From positions 4,650,001 to 4,714,000 of the forward strand of contig NZ_CP109190.1 in the NCBI RefSeq assembly GCF_041438805.1: a stretch of DNA of 64,000 nt. The letters are read 5' to 3'. Made by a program: the position numbers and the translations under genes. Each line of letters opens with the position of its first letter. Within the stretch, counting starts at the first letter, position 1. The notes under the pieces were generated by a model. That model searched no databases. It was given only the letters and a program-made list of their open reading frames with translations, and was not told where the DNA came from. Shown piece after piece: positions 42,365 to 52,545 of the stretch. Source of the stretch: Streptomyces sp. NBC_01707. GTDB lineage: Bacteria > Actinomycetota > Actinomycetes > Streptomycetales > Streptomycetaceae.

Positions 42365-43614
42365 CCCAGCCCCCGGCGCCCCCCGCCGGCTGCCCCGTCC
42401 CGCACGGCCCCGCGCCGCTCTCCGGCCCCCGGTTCCAGACCGAACCGACCCGGCTGTACCGGGAGATGCGTCGAGACCACGGAGCCGTGGCGCCTGTCGT
42501 CCTCGACGGCGACGTACCCGCCTGGCTCGTCCTCGGCTACCGCGAACTGCACCAGCTGACCAACGACCCGGTGCTGTTCAGCCGCGACTCCGACCTGTGG
42601 AACCAGTGGGACCGGATCCCGGACGACTGGCCTCTGCTGCCGATGATCGGCCGGAAGCAGCCGTCGATCCTGTACACGGTCGGACCGCGCCACACCGAGC
42701 GCGCCGCGATGATCAGCAATGCGCTGGAGGCCGTCGACCCGTTCGCGCTCAAGCGGTACGCGGAGGACTTCGCGGACACGCTCATCGACCGGTTCTGCTC
42801 CAAGGGCGGGACCGACATCATCGCCGACTACGCGATGCTGCTCCCGGCGCTCGTCCTGGCGAAGATCTACGGCTTCGGCAGTGACACCGGATTCGCGCTC
42901 GTCGGCTCGATCAACGACATGATCGACGGCAGGGAGCGGGCCCTCGCCGGGCAGCAGCACCTCGCCTCGTCCATGATCCAGTTGCTGGTCGACAAGCACG
43001 CCGAGCCCGCCGACGACGTCGCCACCCGGATGCTCGCCGACCCCGGCGGCTTCACCGACGAGGAGATCGTCCAGGACCTGATGGTCATGATGGCCGCGGG
43101 CCACCAGCCGACCGCCGACTGGATGGGCAACTCGCTGCGGCTGATGCTCACCGACGACCGGTTCGCCGCGTCCCTGTCGGGCGGCCGGCACAGCGTCGCC
43201 GAAGCGATGAACGAGGTCCTCTGGGAGGACACCCCGACGCAGAACGTGGCGGGCCGCTGGGCGTCGCGCGACACCCACCTCGGCGGCCGCCACATCCAGG
43301 CGGGCGACCTGCTGCTGCTCGGCATCGCCGCCGCCAACGGGGATCCGCAGGTCCGCACCGACGGCTCGTCACTGACCGGTGGCAACAACGCGTTCCTCTC
43401 CTTCGGCCACGGCGAGCACCGCTGCCCGTTCCCGGCCCAGGAGACCGCCGAGGTCATCGCCCGCACCGGCATCGAGGTGCTGCTGGACCGGCTGCCTGAC
43501 CTCGACCTCGCCGCCCCCGCCGAAGACCTGACCCGGCGCCCGTCACCGTGGCTGCGTGGCCTGACCGACCTGCCCGTGACGTTCACTCCCACTCCCGCCC
43601 TTGGAGGCCATTGA
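42361..43614 (+). CDS. CYP157-like cytochrome P450 lacking the ExxR motif
   Basis: A 417-residue P450 fold. The heme-binding loop FGHGEHRCP places the thiolate at Cys355. The K-helix position reads E285-V-L-W288, so the otherwise near-universal ExxR arginine is a tryptophan. The I-helix reads AGHQPT (246-251), with Gln where an acidic residue normally precedes the Thr. Loss of ExxR is a published trait of CYP157 proteins of S. coelicolor, which sit beside CYP154 or CYP156 partners in conservons, exactly as here. Normal monooxygenase turnover is doubtful; a structural or regulatory role in the conservon is possible. GTG 42361 overlaps cvnD. Confidence 0.88.
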   Translation: MTQPPAPPAGCPVPHGPAPLSGPRFQTEPTRLYREMRRDHGAVAPVVLDGDVPAWLVLGYRELHQLTNDPVLFSRDSDLWNQWDRIPDDWPLLPMIGRKQPSILYTVGPRHTERAAMISNALEAVDPFALKRYAEDFADTLIDRFCSKGGTDIIADYAMLLPALVLAKIYGFGSDTGFALVGSINDMIDGRERALAGQQHLASSMIQLLVDKHAEPADDVATRMLADPGGFTDEEIVQDLMVMMAAGHQPTADWMGNSLRLMLTDDRFAASLSGGRHSVAEAMNEVLWEDTPTQNVAGRWASRDTHLGGRHIQAGDLLLLGIAAANGDPQVRTDGSSLTGGNNAFLSFGHGEHRCPFPAQETAEVIARTGIEVLLDRLPDLDLAAPAEDLTRRPSPWLRGLTDLPVTFTPTPALGGH

Positions 43615-44822
43615 TGACCCGGATCGCGCTTGACCCCTTCGTCGCCGACCTCGACGGCGAGAGCGCCCGGCTGCGCGCGGCGGGCCCGCTCGCCGAGGTG
43701 GAGCTGCCCGGCGGGGTGCACTGCTACGCGGTCACCCACCACGCCGAGGCGCGGCAGCTGCTCACCGACAGCCGGGTGGTCAAGGACATCAACGTCTGGA
43801 CCGCCTGGCAGCGTGGCGAGATACCGATGGACTGGCCGCTGATCGGCCTCGCCAACCCGGGCCGTTCCATGCTGACGGTCGACGGCGCGGACCACCGCCG
43901 GCTGCGCACCCTGGTCGCGCAGGCACTGACCGTTAAGCGGGTGGAGCGGCTGCGGGCCGGCATCGAGGCGCTGACGACGGCGAGCCTGGACCGGCTCTCG
44001 GCGCTGCCCCGGGGCGAGCGGGTCGACCTGAAGGCGGAGTTCGCGTACCCGCTGCCGATGAACGTGATCAGCGAGCTGATGGGCGTGGACGGTGCCGACC
44101 ACCCGCGGCTGAAGGAGCTCTTCGAGAAGTTCTTCTCGACGCAGACGCCGCCGGAGGAGGTCCCGCAGATGATGGCGGACCTCGGCGCCCTCTTCACGAA
44201 GATCGTCGACGCCAAGCGCGAGAACCCGGGCGACGATCTGACGAGCGCGCTGATCGCGGCCTCCGAGAACGGCGACCACCTCACCGACGAGGAGATCGTC
44301 AACACCCTGCAGCTGATCATCGCGGCGGGTCACGAGACGACGATCAGCCTGATCGTGAACGCGGTCGTCGCCCTCCAGACCCACCCCGAGCAGCGCAAGC
44401 AGGTACTCGGCGGGGAGGTGCCGTGGGAGAACGTGATCGAGGAGACCCTGCGCTGGAACACCCCGACCTCGCACGTGCTGATCCGGTTCGCCACCGAGGA
44501 CGTCGAAGTCGGCGACAAGGTGCTGCCGAAGGGCGAGGCGCTGATCGTCTCCTTCGGTGCGCTCGGCCGCGACGAGGCGCAGTACGGGCCGACCGCCGGT
44601 GACTTCGATGTCACCCGCTCCCCCAACCGCCACATCGCGTTCGGCCACGGCCCGCATGTGTGCCCCGGGGCGGCGCTGTCGCGGCTGGAGGCGGGGGTGG
44701 CGCTGCCCGCGCTGTACGAGCGGTTCCCGGATCTGGAGCTCGCCGTCCCGGCCTCCGAGCTGCGGAACAAGCCGATCGTCACCCAGAACGACCTGCACGA
44801 CCTGCCGGTCGAGCTGGGCTGA
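43614..44822 (+). CDS. CYP154-like cytochrome P450 of the conservon
   Basis: A 402-residue soluble P450 with all standard features: I-helix AGHETT, K-helix E277-T-L-R280, heme loop FGHGPHVCPG with Cys350. It should be a competent monooxygenase using ferredoxin partners encoded elsewhere. Its start overlaps the stop of the CYP157-like gene (TGATG), so the two P450s are made together, and both follow cvnABCD in one transcription unit. CYP154 members accept macrolides, steroids or flavonoids in vitro; the native substrate is unknown. Confidence 0.92.
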   Translation: MTRIALDPFVADLDGESARLRAAGPLAEVELPGGVHCYAVTHHAEARQLLTDSRVVKDINVWTAWQRGEIPMDWPLIGLANPGRSMLTVDGADHRRLRTLVAQALTVKRVERLRAGIEALTTASLDRLSALPRGERVDLKAEFAYPLPMNVISELMGVDGADHPRLKELFEKFFSTQTPPEEVPQMMADLGALFTKIVDAKRENPGDDLTSALIAASENGDHLTDEEIVNTLQLIIAAGHETTISLIVNAVVALQTHPEQRKQVLGGEVPWENVIEETLRWNTPTSHVLIRFATEDVEVGDKVLPKGEALIVSFGALGRDEAQYGPTAGDFDVTRSPNRHIAFGHGPHVCPGAALSRLEAGVALPALYERFPDLELAVPASELRNKPIVTQNDLHDLPVELG

Positions 44823-46034
<1,212 letters not shown>

Positions 46035-46049
46035 CGAGCAGCTGTCCGA

Positions 46050-46095
46050 CGGCGAGGGGCCCTCGGTACGGATCCGTACCGAGGGCCCCTCGCCG
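46050..46095. terminator. 46-bp perfect palindrome between serC and a converging gene
   Basis: Arms CGGCGAGGGGCCCTCGGTAC and its complement meet at GGATCC, giving 23 matching bases on each side. It starts 15 bp after the serC stop and ends 4 bp before the stop of the converging DUF4259 gene. A bidirectional terminator is the simplest reading. Confidence 0.75.
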
Positions 46096-46099
46096 TTCC

Positions 46100-46510
46100 T
46101 CACCCCGCCGCCTCCGCCAGGACCGTCCGGAGCCTGCCGATCCCTTCCTCCCACGGTTCGCCGTGACCGCCCTCGCTCCACAGCTCGAGCAGTTCGGACG
46201 GCTCGGTCACCACCCGGTCAAGAGCCTGCACCGCAAGGCCTCGCAGCTCCAGGGGAAGCTCCGGAAGTGGCTCGTCCGGCCCGTACGCAGTCGTCACGGG
46301 CTCCCCGCCGGGGCACTGCGCGGCCACCAGGGCGGCCGCCGCCACGGCCACGACGGCCTCGTCGGAGTCGAGATAGTCCTGGGTCCCGGCGACGACGGTC
46401 AGAGCCTCCCGGATCAGCTCGGCACGCGCGCCCTGCGGCACGTCGTCCAGATCCCCCGAGAAGTCCGCTGCGGTGTCGCTGTCGAAATGACCGATGTCCC
46501 AGGCGCCCAT
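46100..46510 (-). CDS. DUF4259-domain protein
   Basis: A 136-residue acidic cytoplasmic protein with the DUF4259 hallmark MGAWDIGHFDSDTAADF at the N-terminus and a helical remainder (AVAAAALVAAQC). Members are often immunity-like or accessory proteins, without established function. ATG 46510 follows GGGAGGGG. It converges on serC across the perfect palindrome. Confidence 0.85.
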   Translation of the reverse strand: MGAWDIGHFDSDTAADFSGDLDDVPQGARAELIREALTVVAGTQDYLDSDEAVVAVAAAALVAAQCPGGEPVTTAYGPDEPLPELPLELRGLAVQALDRVVTEPSELLELWSEGGHGEPWEEGIGRLRTVLAEAAG

Positions 46511-46751
46511 GGCGACCCCTCCCTCAGTGATGCGGTTCATCGTGCCAACGACGACTGACAAGAGCCTGTCCCGCTCGTTCACCCGACCGAGTGAACGATC
46601 ACAAACGGGACATGCGGGGGCATCGTCCTACGCCGATGCTCTCGGCACCACCCATCGGGACGCCCTCGATGTCGGCAGCGGCAGTCGCACACCCCTGAGG
46701 GTTGTCCACCCCGGCAGGCAGTCATGCTCCCCGCCTCCATCGGCGCCGAGG

Positions 46752-47303
46752 TCACCCTCGATGTCGCGGAGCTGCTCGATGCCGGGCAGCACCGGAAGTG
46801 ACATCCGTGCGGCTCCACCGCCGCTCCCCGTCCTCCCACTCGTCGGTGGGGGCGAGTCCTGCGGCCGCGGCCACCGCCGCCGATGCGGTGTGGTCGGGGT
46901 GGATGTGCGCGACGACCGTATGGACCGCGCCCCCGGCCAGCAGGTGCGCCACCAGCCCCGCCGCCGCCTCCTTCGCGTAGCCCAGGCCCTGCCACCGGGT
47001 GCCGATCACCCAGGCGATCTCGGCCCGCGGGCCCGCCACCGTGGCCTGGACCCAGCCCGCCAGGCGGCCGTCGGCGCGGACCCGGAGTACCCAGTTCCAC
47101 CAGTGTTCGGCAGGGTCGGGGGAGCCGGATTCCCAACGGGTGTACCGGGCCCGCAGGGTGTCGAGGTCCTCCGGGGCGCCGCCCGTGTACGTGTGCAGGG
47201 CCGGGTCGGCGAGAACCGTCGCCATCTCCTCGGCGTGCGCGGCTCGCAGCGGAGTTGCGTCGAGCCGCTCGGTGGAGAAGGCCTCGGGCCCGTGGTTCGT
47301 CAT
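46752..47303 (-). CDS. GNAT-family N-acetyltransferase
   Basis: A 183-residue acetyltransferase of the RimJ/RimL-like GNAT group, using acetyl-CoA. It begins with the typical STERLDATPLRAAHAEEM pattern. The acetyl-CoA pyrophosphate loop is around IGTRWQGLGYAKEAAAGL, and the later VVAHIHPDHTASAAVAAAAG completes the fold. The C-terminal 20 residues are His/Arg-rich and variable. The acceptor substrate is unknown. The 241 bp between it and the DUF4259 gene hold nothing I could support as coding. Confidence 0.85.
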   Translation of the reverse strand: MTNHGPEAFSTERLDATPLRAAHAEEMATVLADPALHTYTGGAPEDLDTLRARYTRWESGSPDPAEHWWNWVLRVRADGRLAGWVQATVAGPRAEIAWVIGTRWQGLGYAKEAAAGLVAHLLAGGAVHTVVAHIHPDHTASAAVAAAAGLAPTDEWEDGERRWSRTDVTSGAARHRAAPRHRG

Positions 47304-47353
47304 AGCGCCCGACCCTACGTGCGGCGCTTGCCGATGGCTTCGGGTGCGGTCCG

Positions 47354-48358
47354 TCAGCCGCGCTTGCGGCGCCGGTTCATGAAGACGAGTGCGCCCACCG
47401 CTGCGAGCAGCGCCGCTCCGACCAGCGTGCTGCCCTTCATCTCACGGCCGCCCGCGCCGCCGGCCGACGACGCGCCTCCGCCGTCCTTCGACGGCGACTT
47501 GGAGTCGCTGCCGTTTCCGCGCGCTCCTGCGACGTCCACCCGGACCACCTCGCTCCGCGCGCCTTCCGAGCCGAACATCAGCGCCGAACCGTCCGCCGTG
47601 TACGTCACGGACTCGGACTGCCCCTGCAGCGGCGCGTCCACACGGTGGTCGGCGCCGAGCCGGCCGTCCTCGAACGCGTAGCCACGGGCGCTGAAGTAGG
47701 ACCGCAGCACCAGTTCCTTGCCGTCCGGCGAGAACGTCCCGTCCGTCACCCACGGCACCTCCCCGACCCGCCGGAACACATTGGTCCGGCCGGTGGTGAG
47801 CCGTGCGGGGCCTTCGTAGAGTCCGCCCCCGCCCTCGTTCTTCGAGGCGATGTAGACGCGGCCGGTCTTCGGGTGGACCATCAGCGCCTCGGCGTTGCGC
47901 GCCCCGTCCGCGTACTTCACGTCGAACTGGGTCGCCCGGACCGTCGCGTCCTTCAGCACCTTCGGCTCGGGGAACCGGTAGATCCAGACGTGGTCCCAGC
48001 TGCCGTTCAGGTTGTCGCCGATGTCGCCGACGTACAGGTTGCCGTCCGGCCCGAGCGAGATCGCCTCCACGTCGCGCGGCGCGCCGACCCCGCGCATGGT
48101 GATCGTCGCGACGGTCCTCCCGGTCCGGGAGTCCACGGCGTAGATGTACGGACCGTCCTCGCTGTCGTTGTGCGTCCAGTAGATGCCCGGGTGGGCCTGG
48201 CTCGCGGCGAGGCCGCTGGACTCGGTGATCCGGGGGTCCTCGATCGTGAAGCTGCGGTCGGCAGCTCCGTCGTCGGCCGTGGCCGGGGCAGCGGTCACGG
48301 CCGCGCCGGCGAGGACGAGCAGCGCGGCGGCGCCGGAGACAGTCAGATACGAACGCAT
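47354..48358 (-). CDS. Cell-surface beta-propeller-like protein with C-terminal anchor
   Basis: A 334-residue exported protein: signal peptide to about residue 28 (TAAPATA), a repeated beta-strand region of propeller type (GIYWTHNDSEDG; ISLGPDGNLYVGDIGDN; MVHPKTGRVYIASKNEGGG; FSPDGKELVLRSY), a Gly/Ser-rich linker, one C-terminal membrane helix (LVGAALLAAVGALVFM) and a basic tail NRRRKRG. This is the layout of surface-displayed, membrane-anchored proteins; it may bind or hydrolyse an extracellular ligand. It is divergent from the SGNH hydrolase with a 59-bp gap. Confidence 0.85.
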   Translation of the reverse strand: MRSYLTVSGAAALLVLAGAAVTAAPATADDGAADRSFTIEDPRITESSGLAASQAHPGIYWTHNDSEDGPYIYAVDSRTGRTVATITMRGVGAPRDVEAISLGPDGNLYVGDIGDNLNGSWDHVWIYRFPEPKVLKDATVRATQFDVKYADGARNAEALMVHPKTGRVYIASKNEGGGGLYEGPARLTTGRTNVFRRVGEVPWVTDGTFSPDGKELVLRSYFSARGYAFEDGRLGADHRVDAPLQGQSESVTYTADGSALMFGSEGARSEVVRVDVAGARGNGSDSKSPSKDGGGASSAGGAGGREMKGSTLVGAALLAAVGALVFMNRRRKRG

Positions 48359-48417
48359 GGGGTCAAGTGTCCATCGTCACGTCGCAGCCCGGCGCGTTGA
48401 TCCGCCATGATGTCGCC

Positions 48418-49152
48418 ATGCGTTTCATGTTCGTCGGCGATTCCATGACCATCGGGCGCGCCGGCGACTTCACCTGGCGCTACCGCATGTGGCAGCACCT
48501 CGAAGCGGCCTTCGACGGCCCTTACGAGATCGTCGGCCCGCGCACCGAGCTGTACGACACCGCGACGAACACCCCGGTCTCGTACGCCTACGGGGACCCG
48601 GGGTTCCCCGCCGAGGCCCGCCGCCATCTGGCGGGCTGGGGCGAGGGGTGGCTGCACATGGCCCCGGTGATCGCGGACACGGTCACCGCGACCCGTGCGG
48701 ACGTGCTGCTCGTCTCGCTCGGCCTGATAGACCTCGGGTTCTACACGGACAGCGAGCAGACCGCCCTGAACGTAAGGGCGTTCATCAAGGCCGCCCGCAC
48801 CGCCGCACCGCACATCAGGGCCGTGCTCCTGCCGGTGATACCGAACGTCCGGGCCGAGTCCGATACCCCGTTCGCCGCCGAGTGCGACCGCTTCAACGAA
48901 CTGCTCGCGAAGGCCGTCGCCGATCTCGACGCGCCGACGTCCCCGATCCTGCTGGCGTCGCGCCCGGCCACGTACGACATCCACACGGACACCTACGACG
49001 GTACGCACCCCGGCCCCACCGGCGAACAGAAACTGGCCGCGGCGTTCGCCGACGCGATGCACCAGGCGTGGGGCCTGGGCGCTCCCTACATGTCGAGCCC
49101 GTCCGGCGATCATCGAGGACAACTGCGAACCGTCACGGCGAGCCCAGCATGA
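48418..49152 (+). CDS. SGNH/GDSL-type hydrolase
   Basis: A 244-residue esterase-fold protein with block I MFVGDSMTIG (catalytic Ser near residue 8), block III-like VLLVSLGLIDLG in place of GxND, and block V YDGTHPGPTGEQKLA (catalytic Asp and His). There is no signal peptide, so it is cytoplasmic. Acyl-ester or carbohydrate deacylation is likely, but the substrate is open. ATG 48418 lies directly before the fold. Its 3' end overlaps the converging TetR gene by 20 bp. Confidence 0.85.
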   Translation: MRFMFVGDSMTIGRAGDFTWRYRMWQHLEAAFDGPYEIVGPRTELYDTATNTPVSYAYGDPGFPAEARRHLAGWGEGWLHMAPVIADTVTATRADVLLVSLGLIDLGFYTDSEQTALNVRAFIKAARTAAPHIRAVLLPVIPNVRAESDTPFAAECDRFNELLAKAVADLDAPTSPILLASRPATYDIHTDTYDGTHPGPTGEQKLAAAFADAMHQAWGLGAPYMSSPSGDHRGQLRTVTASPA

Positions 49153-49801
49153 TCAGGGAGAGCCGGGTCAGCTCATCGGTCAGCCAGTCGGGCGTGACCT
49201 GGCGCGGACGCCGGCCGTGGTGGGCGAGGAGTTCGTCGACCGAGTGGGTCATCACCATGACGGCGACCCGCTGGTCGCCGTCCCCCACCTCACCCCGCTC
49301 CGCGGCGCGCTCGGCCTCGCAGGTCAGGAACTCCGACCACATCGTCCGCCACATCGCGAGGTGTTCGTCCACCGTGCGGCTGACGCCCAGCACTTCGACG
49401 AATGCCACGCGTGCGGCGCGCGGATCGGCCGTGACGGCCCGCACATAGGCGTCGAAGAGGCGACGGAACCGTTCCTCGGTCGAGCACTCGTCCATGCCGT
49501 CGGAGAGCAGGACCGCCTCGGACGCGCGCAGTCCGCGGGTCGCCACCTCGTCGTACAGTGCGATCAACAGCGCCTCGCGTGAGGTGAACTGCTGGGAGAA
49601 GGCCCGGACCGGCACCTTGGCCTCGGCGCAGAGCTGCTCGACGGTCGTGTTCGCGTAGCCGTAGGCGGCGAACAGCGCCCGTCCGGCCCGCAACAGCCGT
49701 CCACGCCACTGCGCACGGTCCTCGGCGATCGCATGGACCGTCCCGACCGGCCCGACCACCTCGCCCGTCCCCGTTCCACGGCTCACCAGGGCATCCACCA
49801 C
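49133..49801 (-). CDS. TetR-family transcriptional regulator
   Basis: A 222-residue repressor with the TetR helix-turn-helix at about residues 45-85 (YANTTVEQLCAEAKVPVRAF split over the helix-turn-helix) and a ligand-binding C-terminal domain. Two GTG codons in tandem (49801 and 49798) follow AGAGGA, and the more upstream is listed. It is divergent from the AAA ATPase operon and may control it; no clear palindrome was found in the gap. Confidence 0.85.
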   Translation of the reverse strand: MVDALVSRGTGTGEVVGPVGTVHAIAEDRAQWRGRLLRAGRALFAAYGYANTTVEQLCAEAKVPVRAFSQQFTSREALLIALYDEVATRGLRASEAVLLSDGMDECSTEERFRRLFDAYVRAVTADPRAARVAFVEVLGVSRTVDEHLAMWRTMWSEFLTCEAERAAERGEVGDGDQRVAVMVMTHSVDELLAHHGRRPRQVTPDWLTDELTRLSLIMLGSP

Positions 49802-50160
49802 AGGTCCTCTTTCGTCGGCCCCGACATCCCGGCTCGGGGCGGCAACCCAGGAAACGCCGCCATTCTCCCCGTTTCGTCGCACAAGCGGAGGATCCGCCAC
49901 GCCTTCGACGCCCGCCGATCGACAGGCGCTCCGAGTCCGCCCCAACTCCGTTCGCCCGCCGCACTCCTGCCGACACGGCCCCGTCCTTCCGGCGGCAGGA
50001 AGCGGAGTTGTCACTTCCGCCGTGACCGGCCCCTGGTCGGCAGGCGCCCTTTCCGCCACCGCCTGGCCGGACTTCCTCCCGTACGCCGTGCGGCAGTAGG
50101 GGCCGGGCGGCGCCGGAGGCCGCGTCGTGGGCTGTCGGACCCGCTCCGTAGGGTGTTGGC
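49802..50160. other. 359-bp divergent gap between TetR and AAA genes
   Basis: No gene is evident. The gap is GC-rich throughout, with scattered short repeats (CGGCAGGAAGCGG and similar) but no clear operator. It must contain the two divergent promoters. Confidence 0.4.
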
Positions 50161-51483
50161 ATGTCCACCGAGTCGCCCCTGATCCAGAGCATGCGGACCG
50201 CTGTCGCCGCGGCTCCCACCGATGTCCCTCTGCGCCTGCATCTCGCCGAGCTGTTGCTCGGTGAGGGTCTGAGCGAGGCCGCGGTCGCCGAGGCCGCCGT
50301 GGCGTTGCAGCACGCACCCGGGGACATGGGGGCGCGGACGCTCATGATGCGGGCGATGGGCCTGCCCGCACCGGCTGCCGAACAGCCGGGGCCGGAGCCG
50401 ATTCCGGAGAAGCCCCGGGCGCAGGAGCCGGCACCGGAGGTGCCCGCCGCCCCCGCCCCGCCCACCGGCTTCGACTGGGCGGCCGCCGAGAACGAGGTCG
50501 CGGACGCCGTACCGCCACGGTTCGTGACCCCCGGCCCCACCTCCACCGCCCCCGAGGCACCGCTCGCCGCGGACGGCGGCGGCGACCCGGGGGACGCCAC
50601 GGCCTGGGAGGTCGACACCCCCGGCACCGTCACACTCGCCGACGTCGGCGGCATGAAGGAGATCAAGGAGCGCCTCGAAGCCGCGTTCCTCGCCCCCATG
50701 CGCAATCCCGAACTGGGCAGGCTGTACGGGAAGAGCCTGCGGGGCGGGCTGTTGATGTACGGGCCGCCCGGCTGCGGGAAGACGTTCATCGCACGGGCCG
50801 TCGCAGGTGAGCTCGGGGCGAGCTTCATGTCCGTGTCGATCAACGACGTCCTCGACATGTGGATGGGCAACTCCGAGCGCAACATGCACGAGGTCTTCGA
50901 GACCGCCCGCCGCCAGGCGCCGTGCGTGCTGTTCCTGGACGAGGTGGATGCGCTGGGAGCCAAGCGCAGTCGCATGCAGCACGGCGGGATGCGCAACACC
51001 GTCAACCAGTTGCTCACCGAGCTCGACGGCGTCGGCGGGGCCAACGAGGGCGTGTTCGTGCTCGCCGCGACCAACGTCCCCTGGGACGTGGACATCGCGC
51101 TGCGACGGCCCGGCCGGCTCGACCGCACCCTGCTCGTCCTGCCGCCGGACGCGCCCGCGCGTGAGGCGATCCTCCGCTACCACCTGCGCGACCGGCCGAT
51201 CGAATCCGTCGACCTGGGCAAGCTGGTCAAGGTCACCGAGGATCTGTCGGGCGCCGATCTGGCCCACCTCTGCGAATCCGCGTCGGAGCGCGCGCTGCTC
51301 GACTCGACCCGTACCGGGGTGGTCCGGATGATCAACATGAAGGATCTGCTGGGTGCGGCGAAGGAGATCCGGCCGTCCACCGATCCCTGGTTCGCCTCGG
51401 CGCGCAATGTCGCGATGTTCGCCAACGAGGGTGGAATGTATGACGAGTTGCTCGCCTACCTGAAGAGGAAGCGCAAGCTGTGA
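50161..51483 (+). CDS. AAA+ ATPase (Cdc48/Vps4/FtsH-like core) with TPR-like N-terminus
   Basis: A 440-residue protein. The N-terminal 65 residues form short helical repeats (LRLHLAELLLGEGLSEAAVAEAAVA as two helices), then a Pro/Ala-rich linker to about residue 155, then one classical AAA domain: GMKEIKERLEAAF, Walker A GPPGCGKT near residue 202, pore-loop region SINDVLDMWMGNSERN, Walker B VLFLDEVDALG, SRH NTVNQLLTELDG and arginine-finger RRPGRLDR. There is no protease domain, so it is probably a remodelling ATPase. It overlaps the next gene by GTGA, and the pair seems a functional unit. Client and role are unknown. Confidence 0.9.
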   Translation: MSTESPLIQSMRTAVAAAPTDVPLRLHLAELLLGEGLSEAAVAEAAVALQHAPGDMGARTLMMRAMGLPAPAAEQPGPEPIPEKPRAQEPAPEVPAAPAPPTGFDWAAAENEVADAVPPRFVTPGPTSTAPEAPLAADGGGDPGDATAWEVDTPGTVTLADVGGMKEIKERLEAAFLAPMRNPELGRLYGKSLRGGLLMYGPPGCGKTFIARAVAGELGASFMSVSINDVLDMWMGNSERNMHEVFETARRQAPCVLFLDEVDALGAKRSRMQHGGMRNTVNQLLTELDGVGGANEGVFVLAATNVPWDVDIALRRPGRLDRTLLVLPPDAPAREAILRYHLRDRPIESVDLGKLVKVTEDLSGADLAHLCESASERALLDSTRTGVVRMINMKDLLGAAKEIRPSTDPWFASARNVAMFANEGGMYDELLAYLKRKRKL

Positions 51484-52544
51484 CCACGGCCGAGCACCCT
51501 CTGGCCGCGCAGGCGGCCGCCCTCATCGGCCTGGACCGGCTGGACGAGGCGAAGGCCCTGCTGGCCAGGCGCCTCGCCGAGGACCCCGAGGACTTCCGGG
51601 CCTGGGTGCGGCTGGCGCGCTGCCATCTGCGCGAGCGGGAGTTCGAGGACGTCGTCACCACGACCGGCGAGGCACTGCGGATCGCCCCGCAGGACTGCGA
51701 CGCGTGGATCGTGCGGACGTACGGGCTGCGCAGGACCGGTCGTCGGGACGAGGCGCTCGCGGCGGCCCAGGAGGCGGTGCGGATCGCCCCGCAGTCGTGG
51801 CAGGCGGTCATCGCGCTCTCGGAGGCGGTCAGTGCCTGGCAGCCGCGCTGGCCCGAGGTGCTCGAGCTGGCGCAGACGGCGGTCCGGATGGCCCCCGAGG
51901 AGCCGGAGGTGTACCAGGGGCTGTGGAAGGCGGCGCTGCTCAACGGGGCCTTCGACGTGCGGGACCATGCGATCCGCGAGACGCTGCGGCTCGACCCGAC
52001 GAGTGCCTGGGCGCTGCGTGAGCTCGCCGAGAAACAGGCCGCCGCGCCCGGCACGGGGCCCGAGCGGCGGGCGGAGGTGTACGCGTCCGCGCTGGCCGCC
52101 GACCCCGGTTCCGACAGCATGCGCATGGGGCTGGACCGGGCCGTGTTCCAGATGCTGCGCGGCACCCGGTGGCTCGCCGTGCTGAGTCTGGTGCTGGCGG
52201 GTGCCGCGATCAACCTGTTCCCGTCCGACGGGGACGGGCCCGATCTGCCGCTGCCGATCGGTACCCGGCTGTACGCACTGGCGCTGATCGGGGTGGTCTG
52301 GGCGTTCGGCGCGTGGCGGCGCTACCGGAAGCTGCGCGCGGGGGTGCAGCTGAGTGTCCGGTCGCTGTTGCGGCGGATGTTCTGGGCGCGGCTGGTGCTG
52401 GTGCAGGCGGCGGTGGGGACGCTGTGCGCGGTGGTCGTCATGGCGGTGCCGTGGACGGACCGTGGTGTTCCGCAGGTGCTGTTCTGGCTGGGACTCGGGC
52501 CGACGCTGCTGACGATCTGGTTCGACCGTCCGCGCACGCGGTAG
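51480..52544 (+). CDS. TPR protein with C-terminal membrane helices, partner of the AAA ATPase
   Basis: A 354-residue protein: residues about 1-220 are tandem tetratricopeptide-like helical pairs (ALIGLDRLDEAKALLARRL; RTGRRDEALAAAQEAV; LELAQTAVRMAPEEPEV), followed by about four hydrophobic helices (WLAVLSLVLAGAAINLF; LYALALIGVVWAFGAW; VLVQAAVGTLCAVVVMAVP and a last one). It would place the TPR domain at the cytoplasmic face of the membrane and could recruit the AAA ATPase or its clients. GTG 51480 overlaps the AAA stop. Confidence 0.85.
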   Translation: MTTAEHPLAAQAAALIGLDRLDEAKALLARRLAEDPEDFRAWVRLARCHLREREFEDVVTTTGEALRIAPQDCDAWIVRTYGLRRTGRRDEALAAAQEAVRIAPQSWQAVIALSEAVSAWQPRWPEVLELAQTAVRMAPEEPEVYQGLWKAALLNGAFDVRDHAIRETLRLDPTSAWALRELAEKQAAAPGTGPERRAEVYASALAADPGSDSMRMGLDRAVFQMLRGTRWLAVLSLVLAGAAINLFPSDGDGPDLPLPIGTRLYALALIGVVWAFGAWRRYRKLRAGVQLSVRSLLRRMFWARLVLVQAAVGTLCAVVVMAVPWTDRGVPQVLFWLGLGPTLLTIWFDRPRTR

Positions 52545-52545
52545 C

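Noticed and set aside
46583..46751. Possible gene remnant between DUF4259 and acetyltransferase genes
   Set aside because: Short frames such as MLPASIGAEVTLDVAELL look protein-like but have no clear start signal and no family I recognise.
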